Shown: positions 33,154 through 46,100 of the stretch, piece by piece
How positions within the stretch are numbered: the stretch's first letter is position 1
Layout: each line of letters starts with the position of its first letter
Source: Malachius bipustulatus
Lineage: Eukaryota; Arthropoda; Insecta; Coleoptera; Melyridae
DNA: 64,000 nucleotides
Assembly: GCA_910589415.1 (NCBI GenBank)
Contig: OU342632.1
Location: 46,055,341-46,119,340 of the forward strand
Direction: 5' to 3'
Program-made: the position numbers and the translations under genes
The notes under the pieces: generated by a model
The model's database searches: none
What the model saw: only the letters and a program-made list of their open reading frames with translations
What the model was told of the DNA's origin: nothing

Positions 33154-34071
33154 ATGAAATATTTTTTGCTGCTCTGTCTTTGGATCACTTCCAGTTTGGC
33201 TGACTTTGAGGAAAAAAGCATACTGTGTGATGTTGACTATTGTAAAGTAAGTTAAGTAGTACCTAAAAAGTCTCATACACAATTTGGATTTAATTTTTTT
33301 TTTATAAATAGGATATATTGACTGCTGATCCTCCACTAGTCTGTCCAACATTCAGTGAAAAATGCAAGAAACATGGAGGCGGACTTCATCTACCATCCCC
33401 AGATGCCTGTAATTGCTGTGATTACTGTATTGAATACTTGGGTAAGAATTTTTTTATCTGTATTATAATAGGTCAGTGTATTTCAACGTGTGGGTCGCAA
33501 ACCACAGGGGGGTCGCAATTACAAGCCAGATGAAAATAAAAGCCAAGGTTTATGCCCTACAACACTACAATAATAAAAGCCTAAAAAGCATCTCATTCAA
33601 AGTGTATTTTCCGAAATTTTCCCTGAGGAAGAGACCCTCACTCGGACACTGCCTTAAAGCAAAAACATTTGACGGGTATTTTTAACGCTTTTAATACAGG
33701 TATGGAATTTCATTTTTAAACATTATCAAAGTTGATATTGTGTGTAGGCTTTCAAGGCTGGTTTCAATTGAAATCATAATTGATTCCGGGCTATTTTGCC
33801 GTGGTCTATGGTGAATTACGGACCAAAACAGCCAGAATCAACTATGATTTCAATTATCAAAGTTGATGGTAATTTCACCATATGTATATTTTTAAGTCCT
33901 TGAGAGATTTTATTATTTTTTATTGCTTTATTTATTAGTGTATTTTTTAACAAAAAAATACACTATTGAGGACGACATCACTTTCCAAAAATCACCCAAA
34001 CTCATCAAATGTCCACCGATCATGACCCCCAGATTATGAAAAAGTGGTTTTCCAAAATTCACCTGCCCACG

Positions 34072-34102
<31 letters not shown>

Positions 34103-37100
34103 AAGGAAATGATTATTGGGCTTTTTCTCTTAAAATGCACTCCACGGCAACCAGCAACAAAAATCCAAGCAGATCCGGAGCCACGGACAGCGCTGTTTCG
34201 GCCTTCTTTGGCCTCTTCAGCGTAGCACACCGAGAACGCAAGGACAATGCTACCGAAAGCCATGGAATGCGCCAGTTCTATACAAATCAGAGGATTTTTA
34301 CATCAGTGACCTGCAAGACAGAACGACTGCGACGACACCTACTGCTGGTGGTAAGAACCACCGACCATCAACAGCAGACAATCGCCTTCGTGAGACAAGA
34401 CTCCTCGTGCAGTTACCTGCTATGAGGATTTGACAAGTCCCCGGGGCAGCGCCAGCTAGTGGCCGGCAGCTCCCTTCACCATTACTCATTAGCCCATGTA
34501 AATTAGAAGGATAAATAGAAATTTGCATTGTCCGGTAGCATTGTCCTTGCGTTCTCGGTGTGCTACGCTGAAGAGGCCAAAGAAGGCCGAAACAGCGCTG
34601 TCCGTGGCTCCGGATCTGCTTGGATTTTTGTTGCTGGTTGCCGTGGAGTGCATTTTAAGAGAAAAAGCCCAATAATCATTTCCTTTATATTTATTAATTA
34701 CTCTCTAAAGATTTCTATTTATCCTTCTAATTTACATGGGCTAATGGTGAAGGGAGCTGCCGGCCACTAGCTGGCGCTGCCCCGGGGACTTGTCAAATCC
34801 TCATAGCAGGTAACTGCACGAGGAGTCTTGTCTCACGAAGGCGATTGTCTGCTGTTGATGGTCGGTGGTTCTTACCACCAGCAGTAGGTGTCGTCGCAGT
34901 CGTTCTGTCTTGCAGGTCACTGATGTAAAAATCCTCTGATTTGTATAGAACTGGCGCATTCCATGGCTTTCGGTAGCATTGTCCTTGCGTTCTCGGTGTG
35001 CTACGCTGAAGAGGCCAAAGAAGGCCGAAACAGCGCTGTCCGTGGCTCCGGATCTGCTTGGATTTTTGTTGCTGGTTGCCGTGGAGTGCATTTTAAGAGA
35101 AAAAGCCCAATAATCATTTCCTTTATATTTATTAATTACTCTCTAAAGATTTCTATTTATCCTTATATTTATATATATATATATATATATTTAAAATAAT
35201 TTTTACGGGCATATCGCTCTAACCTAGGGCTTCCTGAGGCAGACCTGACACGCAGAGCCATCCAGTCATCTCGAAGCTGCAGACAACGTTGTTTCGGTCT
35301 CTTAGACCTCATCAGTACAGCACATCGAGAAATAACTAGAGGATGCATGCCAGGCCACCACAGGAAGCCAACTATAAGAATAAAGAGGTGACACGGAACT
35401 CCGTGACCTCAATAGTTGGTTGCCATCTACCGACGGAGACAAGAACTAAACGGCAGCACGCTACCAGCTTTGTGTCCATCAGGAATAGGCAGCCCACAGT
35501 TCGGGGCATTACCATCCGTCGGGCGGTGCTGGTTAGCTACCGATAGATGTCTCTCGCCAAAGCCCATGGTTATTACAATAATAATAATAATGTTAATGAG
35601 CGCAAAGAATTAAAAATTCAAAATAATTTTTACGGGCATATCGCTCTAACCTAGGGCTTCCTGAGGCAGACCTGACAAGAAACAACGTTGTCTGCAGCTT
35701 CGAGATGACTGGATGGCTCTGCGTGTCAGGTCTGCCTCAGGAAGCCCTAGGTTAGAGCGATATGCCCGTAAAAATTATTTTGAATTTTTAATTCTTTGCG
35801 CTCATTAACATTATTATTATTATTATATATATTTATATATATATTTATATATATATTTATATACAGGGTGAATTATAAAAAACGCCCTAAGCGATAACTC
35901 CGTTAATTTTGAAGATATGACAAAACTTTTTTATACAAAGTGGCGCCGTTTATCATCATCTATATGTTGAGATAAACGCTCGATCAACACAACTTCCTGT
36001 TTAACCGGAAGTAACATCAACTTCGGGTTTTTAAATAGAACACCCTGTAAAACTTTATATTTTTAAATGTCTGAAAAAATCGAATACAGGTGGTTTTCAC
36101 CATTGGAATTTAGATTGAGCGGTTTATGAGTTATAAACAAGTGAAGATCGAAAATTTTCAACTTCAAAGCAGCGTAGAACTAGAACGGCTCAAGATATCT
36201 AAAAACGGTTTACATGTCTCTGTCTTAACTTTTCACATAGTATCCTACTGTGTGGTTTAAATTTTAATACAGGGTGATGAAAAATCTGATAATTTTCATC
36301 ACCCTGTATTAAAATTTACTCCACATACTGGGATAAAACGTGAAAAGTTAAGATAGGGACATGTAAACCGTTTTTAGATATCCTGAGCCGTTCTAGTTCT
36401 ACCCTGCTTTGAAGTTGAAAATTTTCGATTTTCACTTGTTTATAACTCATAAACCGCTCAATCTAAATTCCAATGGTGAAAACCACCTGTATTAGATTTC
36501 TTCAGACATTTAAAAAATATAAAGTTTTACAGGGTGTTCTATTTAAAAACCCGAAGTTGATGTTACTTCCGGTTAAACAGGAAGTTGTGTTGATCGAGCG
36601 TTTATCTCAACATGTAGATGATGATAAACGGCGCCACTTTGTATAAAAAAGTTTTGTCATATCCTCAAAATTAACGGAGTTATCGCTTGGGGCGTTTTTT
36701 ATAATTCACCCTGTATATATTTCTCCAAAATCGCGAAATTTCGATTTTAAAAACGCTCCTGTGGCTTTATCTTTCAAGATTAGTGAACGAAATTTTGGGT
36801 CCTTGTAATACTTTGGAATGACGTTGGATTTTCGTTGAAAAACTTTCCAAAAGTCCCATCACTTCTACAGGGTGTCCCTTCAAAGTTCCAGGAACCCGGT
36901 TTTTGTCATCTCATTTCAGGTCGCAGTTTTAAATCTAGGGGGCTGAAATTTTTGTGGGAGTAAGATATCTATAAAAACTGGTCTGGTATTGTACTTGAGC
37001 AAAATCGGTCGAGCCGTTTCAAAATGGCGGTCATTTTAATTTTTGAAAAATTTGCTAATATTTGAACCCCTGTATGAGCAAGATGGTAAAAAACTTTGAA

Positions 37101-40100
37101 ACCAAATCAACAGGGCTTGAAGAAAATTGTTTCAAATTTAATTTAATGTAACAAAATTTACATTACTTTTATTAATAAGCCAGTGGCGTGGATAGGAAAG
37201 TGGTAAAAATGGCTAAATTTCCCTAACAATTTATGAGCACATTTTTGAAGCAATTGAACTGAAATTTTTACAGTAGATAACTATACTAATTGCCTTTAAC
37301 ACTTAAAAATTTCAAGAAGTGAGTAAGAAAAATGGCCGAGATATTCGAATTTTTTTTACATGATGTTTATTTCTCTAAAATTTTAAGAACGCTCCAGTAG
37401 CTTCATTTTTCAAGATTAATGAACGAAATTTTTTACTTTTGTGAAACTTAGGGATGACGTTTGATTTTCACAAAAAAAAAAACATTTACTGCGCTACTTT
37501 TACAACGTGTCTCTCCAAATTTCAAAAAAAAAAAAACAGGTATGAGGCACGGTTTCTGGTCGCTGTTTTCAATCTAGGGGGCTGAAATTTTTTTGGTAGT
37601 AAGATAACTGCAAGTAGTCGTATGGTACTGCATTTGAGTTAAATCAGAAGAGCCGTTCCAAAATGGCGGCCTTTTCAATTTTAGGAAAAATTGATAGATT
37701 TTGAACCCCTAAATAAGCCAGTTAGATCCAAAAACTTTTAAACGAAATTAACATTACTGGAAGAAAATTATTTGAAATTTGAGTTATAAAATATTGAGTT
37801 ATAATATTGCAATAAAATTTGCAATATTTTTATTATTAAGCCAGTGGCGTGGGTAGGAGAAGGGAAAAAGGGCTAAATTTCTATAACTGTTTATGAACAT
37901 ATTTTTGAAGGAATTGAACGAAAATTTTTCCAGTAGACAACTATACTAATAAATTTTAAAATTCAAAGATTTCAAGAAGGAAATAATAAAAATGGCGAAG
38001 ATATTAGAATATTTTTACATATTATGTTTATTCCTCTAAAATTTAAAATTTTAGGTTTTCAAAGCTCCCCTTTCACTTTTTCCGTTCTATATAAGGTAGT
38101 CTAAAAAATAGTATTTTTTAAGTAAAGTTAGCCAGTGGCGGGCATAGGAAATGGGCCAAAATTGTTCAATTTTGCCAATGTTTTTTTTGTTTTGTTAAAT
38201 TTAAAAATTCATTTTAAGGCATGCACGGTTTAAAACGAAATGAAATGCAATTGTCAGTAAGCCACTACGCGAATATCACCTGACTATGTAAAATTTCAGA
38301 AAGCCAATTTAAAAAGCGGTGAAAATATTCAGAATTGAATCGCATAAAAATACACTATTTCTGCGATTGATGCGCAAGAAGGTTTTTTATTATTTTTTTA
38401 TTTTTACTGCTTCACCTAATTCTAAAATCTTGCCCTGCATTATTTGGAGCAAATAATAGGTCAAGGAGAGGGGTGCAAAATTTTTAATGTCAGGAACGTA
38501 GGTACCCTGAATTATTTGGAGTAAATATTAGGTCCAGGGAGGGTCAATGCATGGGGAGGGGTGAAAAACTATGTCGAACAAAATTGTTTTGATCTGGTCG
38601 CCTAAAGCGGTTTTTCACATAATATGTTCAATTTTCCTGAGTAGTTTTTTCAAAAATCTCAATAAAATGAGTAGGTAGAGGTATAGGTTTCAACGCAGAT
38701 TAGATGAAAAACATTTTGTTCCACATGGTATGAAAGGAATCAAGTTATTACACCAGCGTTGTAGACAAAGGTTTTTAAAAATTGATTGTCTTCATATTTT
38801 AGAGAAGGGTGATAAATGCAGCATTGGTGATGCCAGTGAAATGACACCTTCATCAATGTGTGGGCCAGGATTAACATGTGATTACATTAAAAAAATATGT
38901 GTCCCTTGTAAGTTGATTATTATTTTTTGTTTAATTAAATCCAAATTGATTATTGCTTTTTTTGAGATGCATATTGTATTATTTATTTTTCAAATCGAAA
39001 ATATTAAACATTGTTAGAATTTTTCAGACGTCGAAATGTATACTAATGCAACTCTAAAGATAGCCAGACCCTCTTGTGCAGAAGCTCAATATATTTACAA
39101 TAAGAAGAAGCAAGATGATAAATTAGGATTTATGGAAGCCGAACCAATTTGCGATGATAATGGGGAGTTTGAGCCATTTCAGTGCATACCTGGTCAAATG
39201 TAAGTTATTTGATTTTTTACCTATTGATGTTGAAAAAACTAAACTAATTTTATAACAGATGCTACTGCGTTGATAAAGATGGTAACCGAATCTTTGGTGA
39301 AACCGATTTTAATGATTTACCTCAGTATTACCCAAGGTGTGGTAAGTACCCAACCAACTTAATGTTTGAATGTATAGGCTTTCACGGCCGGCTGCCATTG
39401 AAATCGGAATTGATTCTCGGCTGTTGTGCCTTGGTCCATATGGATTTACTCCGAACGTTTCGTCTACATAGCTACCCCCGCACTAGCTATCTCCACCACA
39501 ACAACGGCTGGTCTCTCCAAGGATGTAATGGATTCTTGAGTCAGACGAATGACTCATTTAGGTCTGACGTAATGCCGGATACCAAATCATCCGCAGTTTC
39601 ATTCATGTCTTCCTCCTACCTGTTGAAATTATTTCGATGCTTATAAAATTCAATTGCTTCACGATGTAATAAATAGGTGTAATAGTGTAAAGTAGTGACT
39701 GGATTTTCGTCTTTTGAAAGCTAGATCTTCCTGAAGCACGACGGTGCGCTCCGCAACAGCTGACTTGTCTGATGTCTGGTCCAGGTGGCAATTACTCTTG
39801 TGATCGGATACATGGGTGTTAACGCTATGCGTTTGGTAGTTTCGATGAATAACAGCACCACAGGACCAATAATAAGGTATTCTATTAAACTCCAGCGGAA
39901 GAAAGTGGATCAATAATGGGGTCTTTAGCTGAACGGAGAATATTGCGAACTTGTGGTGTAGGTTTAAATATGGTTCCCAAAACTCTTGGTGGTTGTTCGC
40001 TGAGGGTTGCGGGATGTTGGGTTCTGTATCGTAAGGCTCTCCTGATTTCTTGAGCATAAGCGGTGTAGCTATTCGCCTGCAGAGCATTATCTAGGTGGGC

Positions 40101-43100
40101 TAGCTCTTCTTGGAGGTGTTGGGTCTGACAAATTCTGGATGCACGATTCACCAGGGTTTTTATTACTGTTAATTTTTGGTTGGATGATGATAGGATGAGT
40201 ACTTGTATAAATAATAAATACCGATCTGCGTGTGTTCGTTTTCGGTAGACTTTTGTGCCCATAGGTGACATTTTCATTCCTGTTAACGAGGACATCAATA
40301 AATGGTAGTTTTCCATCTTTTTTTATTTACCTACATCGTTAATTGAATGCGTGGGTGAATACTGTTGATATGTTCAAGAAACTCCTCCAGGGCTTTCTCT
40401 TCATGCTGCCAAATGACGACGGTGACGTTTGTTGGTGACGGAGGTTAAGACCGTGACTTCAAAAATTCGATGTAGAAGTTGGCAATAACAGCGCTTAAGG
40501 GTTGCCAAAGCCACTCCATCCGCAGTTGTTCATAGAAATCACCATTCCACTGAAAATAGGTTGTGGTGAGTTTATGGTGGAAGAGAGAGATGATGTTCCT
40601 AAGAATCGGTCGACTAGGTAAATTCCTATACGGTATTTATTATTGAACCTTTTATTCCGCTTGAGTTTATAGAATACCTTGCCCCTCTGGTGCTGTATAC
40701 TTCGGAACCATCAAACGCAGTGTTAGGATTGAAACTGTGGAGGATTTGATATAAGGCATTACGTCATCGGCTGACTTAGGAATCTTATGAATCATCGGAA
40801 AGACCGGCCACTTCTCTTATGGTGGAGATAGCCAGAGAAGGGCGGGTATGATGTCACCCTATAAATAAGAGCGGTCTCCAAGCCCAAGCCGTCCAGTCAT
40901 CAGAGAACAGGAGGATTGGAAACAACGCTTGCGCATATTATGTAACCGTTGATGATGTCTATCGCAACAGTAGACCAAATGTTCGGAACAAATCTCCATG
41001 GACCACAGCACAACAACCCAGAATCAATTACGATTTCAACTTACGTTTGGCCTAAACATTTTCTAAGCCTTGTTGATTTTTTTCTTTCCCTACCAAATCG
41101 AGGGTTTAGTCGCGAAAAAACTTGACGGTAATGTTAAATATTTCAGAAGCCTTTTAGAGGATCAAAATAATTATGTAATTTTTTTTGGAAAACTTATGGT
41201 TCATAACCATCTAATTTCAGAGTAGAAATGACATTATTATGATTTCAGGATGTTCTAGAATTTACAAAACAGCTGAAGACACTTTTAGCAGAGCAATCAA
41301 TCCTGGTGAACATTACAGATGCACTGAGAGTGGCGATTTTGAAAAAATACAATGTATCACCGACACTCATTGCTTATGCGTTAATGAAGTTGACGGAAGT
41401 CAAGAATATGTCAAGGCAAAACCTGTAAATGTTACGAAGATTTCAAGTGAAACTTTACCATGTTGTAAGTAGTAATTTTAATTTTTTGTATTTTTTTTAT
41501 CAGACGTGAAGGGATGCTTCGAACTCGAAAATTTGATGCTTATACCATTATTGGCTGGCAACATGTTCAACTAAAACTGAATTCAGAATCAGGCTGCAAT
41601 TATTGTATTTTATTTTCAAAGAAAAAAAAAATATATCGAAAAAAAATCCACAAGGAGTGGTCTGGTAGGTAGGTACACTTGAGCAAAATCGGCCGAGCCG
41701 TTTCAAAATGTTCATTTGGTAAAACCATTTGAATTTTTGGAAAATTGGCTATTTTTTAAACCCGCGTATGAACAAGATGGAAAAAAAAACTTTAACCAAA
41801 TCATGAATATTTCTATTAATAAGCCAGTGGCGTGGGTAGGAAAAGGGTAAAAATGGCTAAATTTCTATAACCGTTTATGAGCACATTTTAGAAGGAATTG
41901 AGCTGAAGTTTTTCCAGTAGACAACTATACGAATAACCCTTAACTCTGAAAATTTCCAAGAAGCAAATAAGAAAAATGGCGGAGATATTATAATTTTTTT
42001 ACATGATGTTTATTCCTCTAAAATTTCAAATTTTCTGATTTCAAAACTCCCCGGTTCACTTTTTTCGAATTTATTAAAGGTAGTGTAAAGAATAGTATTT
42101 TTTAAGTTAGCACTGGCGGGCACAGGAAAAGGGACAAAATTTTTAAATTTTGCCAATGTTTTTTTTGTTTTGTTAAATTTAAAAATCCATTCTAACGCAC
42201 GTTTTCAAACGAAATAAAATGCAATTTTCACAGTAAACCACTACGCTAATATGACCTCTGACGTGCTCCGGGAGGTACGTTAAAAAGGGGGTCCCGGCTG
42301 CTTCACAGCAGTCGTTAAGTTGCGTCAGAGGCCCTTGAGGCTACTTGAAAACTTCTGACACTTGGGCTTTACCACAGCCATAAGATATTTATTTATTTTT
42401 TTACCTCTGACGTTGGAAAATTTCAGAAAGTCAATTTAAAAAACAGTGAAATAATTCATAGCAATTGAATCGCATAAAAACACCCTGTTCATGCGCGAGA
42501 ATTTTGTTGGGAAATGTTTTAATTTTTAGCACTAGCTAGGGAAACCAGTAACGGTTCAAATTATCCCTTTGGTTCTCACTTTTTTAATGTTAATAACGTT
42601 TAAAATTTTTCAGTCAACGACAAGATTGACAAGAAGGGAGAGTATTATAAGGAGTGCGAATCCCAATACTTATACGTCATGAAAAAGATCGAAGCTTACA
42701 AAAAGGAAGGATTTGATGATGTTTTTGCCTATAAGTTTCCAAGCTGTGACTTGACCGGCGGATACAATTTAATACAAGAGGACAAGGAAAAAGGAATGTA
42801 AGGATAATAATTATCATTGAATTAAGTACCTACCTACAGGGTGTTTCAGAGATATAGGGGAAAATTTAAAGAGGGGTATACTTACTCGCATAAAAGTAGG
42901 TTGAAAAAATTTTCTGCGCAAAATGACATTTAGTTTTAAAGATAATATGGGTGTTAAATTAAAAAAAGTGAGTTTTTGGTTATAACTCGTATAAATTTAA
43001 ACCGATTTTTATGGAACATGGCAAACAACGCTCTTTAATTTGGCTATTTCAGTTTTTGTATAGATGTGTCTTCCAGTGGCGTAGATATTCACGGTTGGCG

Positions 43101-46100
43101 CCCCTTTTCTCTCCATACTTTTTACGCCACTGACTTAATTGCAAATGCCAAAACGTTGTTGAATGGCCCATGCAATTGACAACAAAAAAGTATGCTTCAA
43201 TTTTTTTATTCAAATTTTTTCAAAAAGTTTTTGAGATGTTTGAAGTTTCCTCAGGCGTAATATCACTAATCATTAAGAATATTTTGCATTAAAATTCTAG
43301 TCGGATAACTTTTAATGGAATCAATAATTTTGGATTGTAAATGACCCAAAATACCTGAAAAAACTTGAAATATCTCAAAAAAGGTGTGCCGCGTGAAAAA
43401 AATTAAAGATACTTTTTTGTTCTATAATGGATGGGAATATCGAATAACGATTTAGGAATTATAAAAAAGTCAGTGGTGTAAAAGATAGGGATGGTAAAGT
43501 GTTTCCAACCCCGAGCCCAGAATATGGAGGACCCCCCCCCCCCCCCCCCCGCTCCGAGCCACCGAAAGACGTCTACAAAACCTGAAATCAAAGGTCTTAG
43601 TTTGTTTATTGTTCATGTCAAGTTTCATGAAAATCGGTTTAAATTAACACGAATTAAAATAACCAAAACCTGTTGTATTTTTTAAAACTTTGACACCCCG
43701 TATGTTTAACTAAACGTCATTTTGAGCTGATATTTATTTTTCCAACTTAAATTTACCAGAAGAACTACTTACCTCTCTTTAAATTTTGACCATTATCTCC
43801 GAAAGACCCTGTACAGGGTGAGTCAAATTCGAGCTACAACATTGGGATCTCGGAAACTAGAAGAGATACGCAAAAAATTCAGAAGCTACCCTTCGACATT
43901 ACGAAAATTTTCAAAGCCAACTAGATCTCAGAGTAGTAATAGCCAACTTTTGTGTTTCTTATGGTCGCCAAATCGTTTTTTTTTTTTTAATGTCATTCGG
44001 TATAAAAAAAATCATCAATACCATAAAATAATAACAATAAAAAAAAATTGAAAAATTTTATTCTTTTTTCAAAAAAAAAAGAGGTAGGTATACATTTTTT
44101 CATACAATTACGTCAGTATGAAGCCATATTGCTTGCCTTATGGTTTTTTAATTTTCAAATGATATTCATATAAAAGTTGTTTTTTTTCAATTTTTGATTT
44201 TTTTTTTAATTTTCAAAATTTCTTTATACCGAACAACGTAAAAAACAATATGGCAGCCATAAGAAAAAAAAACAAAAGTTAGCTATGAAAACTCTGGGAT
44301 CGAAAAGATGGCTTTGAAAATTGATTTTTTGAAGTGTCGAATTGATGGCTCATGGCGACTTATGCCAACCTACAAAAAATTATTTATTAATGTCCAATTT
44401 AAAAAATAGCTAAAATAAGTAATTTTGAATTTTCAAGTTTTTTTCATCAGCAACGACCGAAAATATTCTGATTTTTTTTTCAGATTCTTATTAAGCATAA
44501 AAGCGCAACTTTGCCCCAATTTAACCGAGTCCGTGTCTCTTCTAGTTTCCGACATGCAGCTCGAATTTGACTCACCCTGTATACTGAAAAACACAAGACC
44601 TTGGGTGATAATTTTAACACAATACCGGGTGTAACATAAGTACCTACTGCGAAAAATTTCAGGGGGTGATTCCTGAGATTATTTTAAGAAAAAAGTTCAT
44701 ATGAACATGGGTCCGAAAACGCTTACCCGCTGAGTTATGGCCCCTTAAAGTTGGGACCCTGACGAATGTTGTTATTTATTAATCTCCCTTCAACATAGAT
44801 GACGAAAACTACCACATCCACCAATGTTTTTATGCCTAATAAGATAGACTGTATATCACTATGAAGTTTTCACCAAGGGTGGGTTAAATCTGAGGGGTGT
44901 GGGGTAAAAACTACATTTCAGAGCAATGCAAAGAAATTTTTAAATCGATTTTTCTCGAAAACGGTGCATGTTTCTCAAAAACGGTGCATCTTATCCAAGC
45001 TGAACAAGAGTGATTTTTTTACGCAGAAAGCTTCAATATTCCATAATTTCACATTAAAATTGAAAAAACTATTTTTAATAGGTAGTTTTTAATAGCCCCC
45101 CCCCCCCCCAGATTTAACCGACCCTCGAGGGAAAATTTCAAAGTGTTCAAAGTCTTGTGATCTTATTAGGCATCAAAACATTGATGGATGTGGTAAATTT
45201 CGTCATCTTATGTTGAACGGTTTCGGAGATAATAAATAAAAACCTTCCTCAGGGTCCCAACTTTGAGGGGCTTTTACTCAGCGGATAAGCATTTTCGGAT
45301 TCATGTTCATATGAACTTTTTTTCTTAAAATAATCTCAGAAATTACCCCCTGAAATTTTTCGCAGTACTTATATGTTACACCCGGTATAAGGCATTATAT
45401 TTATCACTCTGAACTTGCTAGAACAACTTAAATATTTCTATGAAAGTTTTGACGTCAATAACTTTACAAAAAAGAGTTCAAGAATATTAAATTACAATCG
45501 TATTGGTCACTATTCCCCAGATCTGACTATTTCTTTATACTTTATGTGTAGGTATCTTTAATATTGCGAAAAAATTTAATGGCAGATTCTTTGGTCAAAA
45601 ATAAACAAAAAATTTTCCATTAACATGTGTCCGCAAATGCACCGTTTTTGAGATACTATTTTAATTGTCAAAAAAATATTTTTCCAGTTTTTTGGAGATA
45701 TCTCGGGATCCGTATAAGATACAGAACTCAGCTTTCGTACAGTTCTTATCAGTTATAAGTATGACCTGTAGAAAAGCTGTATCTTTAAGAAACTGGAAAA
45801 ATCAGCTTTTTTAACACCTTTTTTGACCAAACAATCGGTCTTTAAAATTATTTCGCAATATTAAAGATACACCCTGCATATATCCAAAAAATAAACATTC
45901 TTGAGAAAATGTTAATGACGTCATAGTTTAGTGAAATAAAATGATCTCGAAGAGTGTGTTGATGCTTTATAAATAATGATATACGCTTTTGTTAGTTAAT
46001 CCTCCTAGCTTGTATTATTTTAATAATTACTTCCAGAAAATATTGCTCATACCCTGATAGGACTCAAATTGATAATTATCAAGTAAAGATCGATGATCCA

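Larger units (their letters stand above)
34096..35160. mobile_element. Retrozyme / PLTR-like element A: inverted unit plus tandem pair, each with a hammerhead ribozyme
   Basis: One unit is present on the minus strand (about 34096-34520), followed by a partial and a complete unit in tandem on plus (about 34528-35160). The tandem spacing is 438 bp: hammerhead CTGAAGA at 34568 and 35006. Copies are nearly identical, so they are young. The block is bordered by TA-dinucleotide runs (34066-34090 and 35165-35192), suggesting insertion into a TA microsatellite. Tandem hammerhead units of a few hundred base pairs without coding capacity match metazoan retrozymes. Hammerheads of this short-stem-III type also mark Penelope-like PLTRs. 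Lies in intron 2 of the thyroglobulin gene. Confidence 0.8.

Noticed and set aside
33928..35199. Three near-identical open frames starting around GSIVLAFSVCYAEEAKEG (33928-34263 minus, 34528-34770 and 34963-35199 plus) as a small gene family
   Set aside because: They are translations of the hammerhead region itself, repeated because the DNA unit is repeated; the sequence is constrained by ribozyme pairing, not codons.
39885..40316. 143-codon minus-strand frame as a host gene
   Set aside because: It matches the end of the Penelope-like reverse transcriptase and has stops and shifts on both sides.
40870..40960. A further hammerhead at the right end of the Penelope-like remnant (GGAAACAACGC)
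   Set aside because: The CTGATGA part and stem II are not in the right order or pairing; at best a decayed copy.
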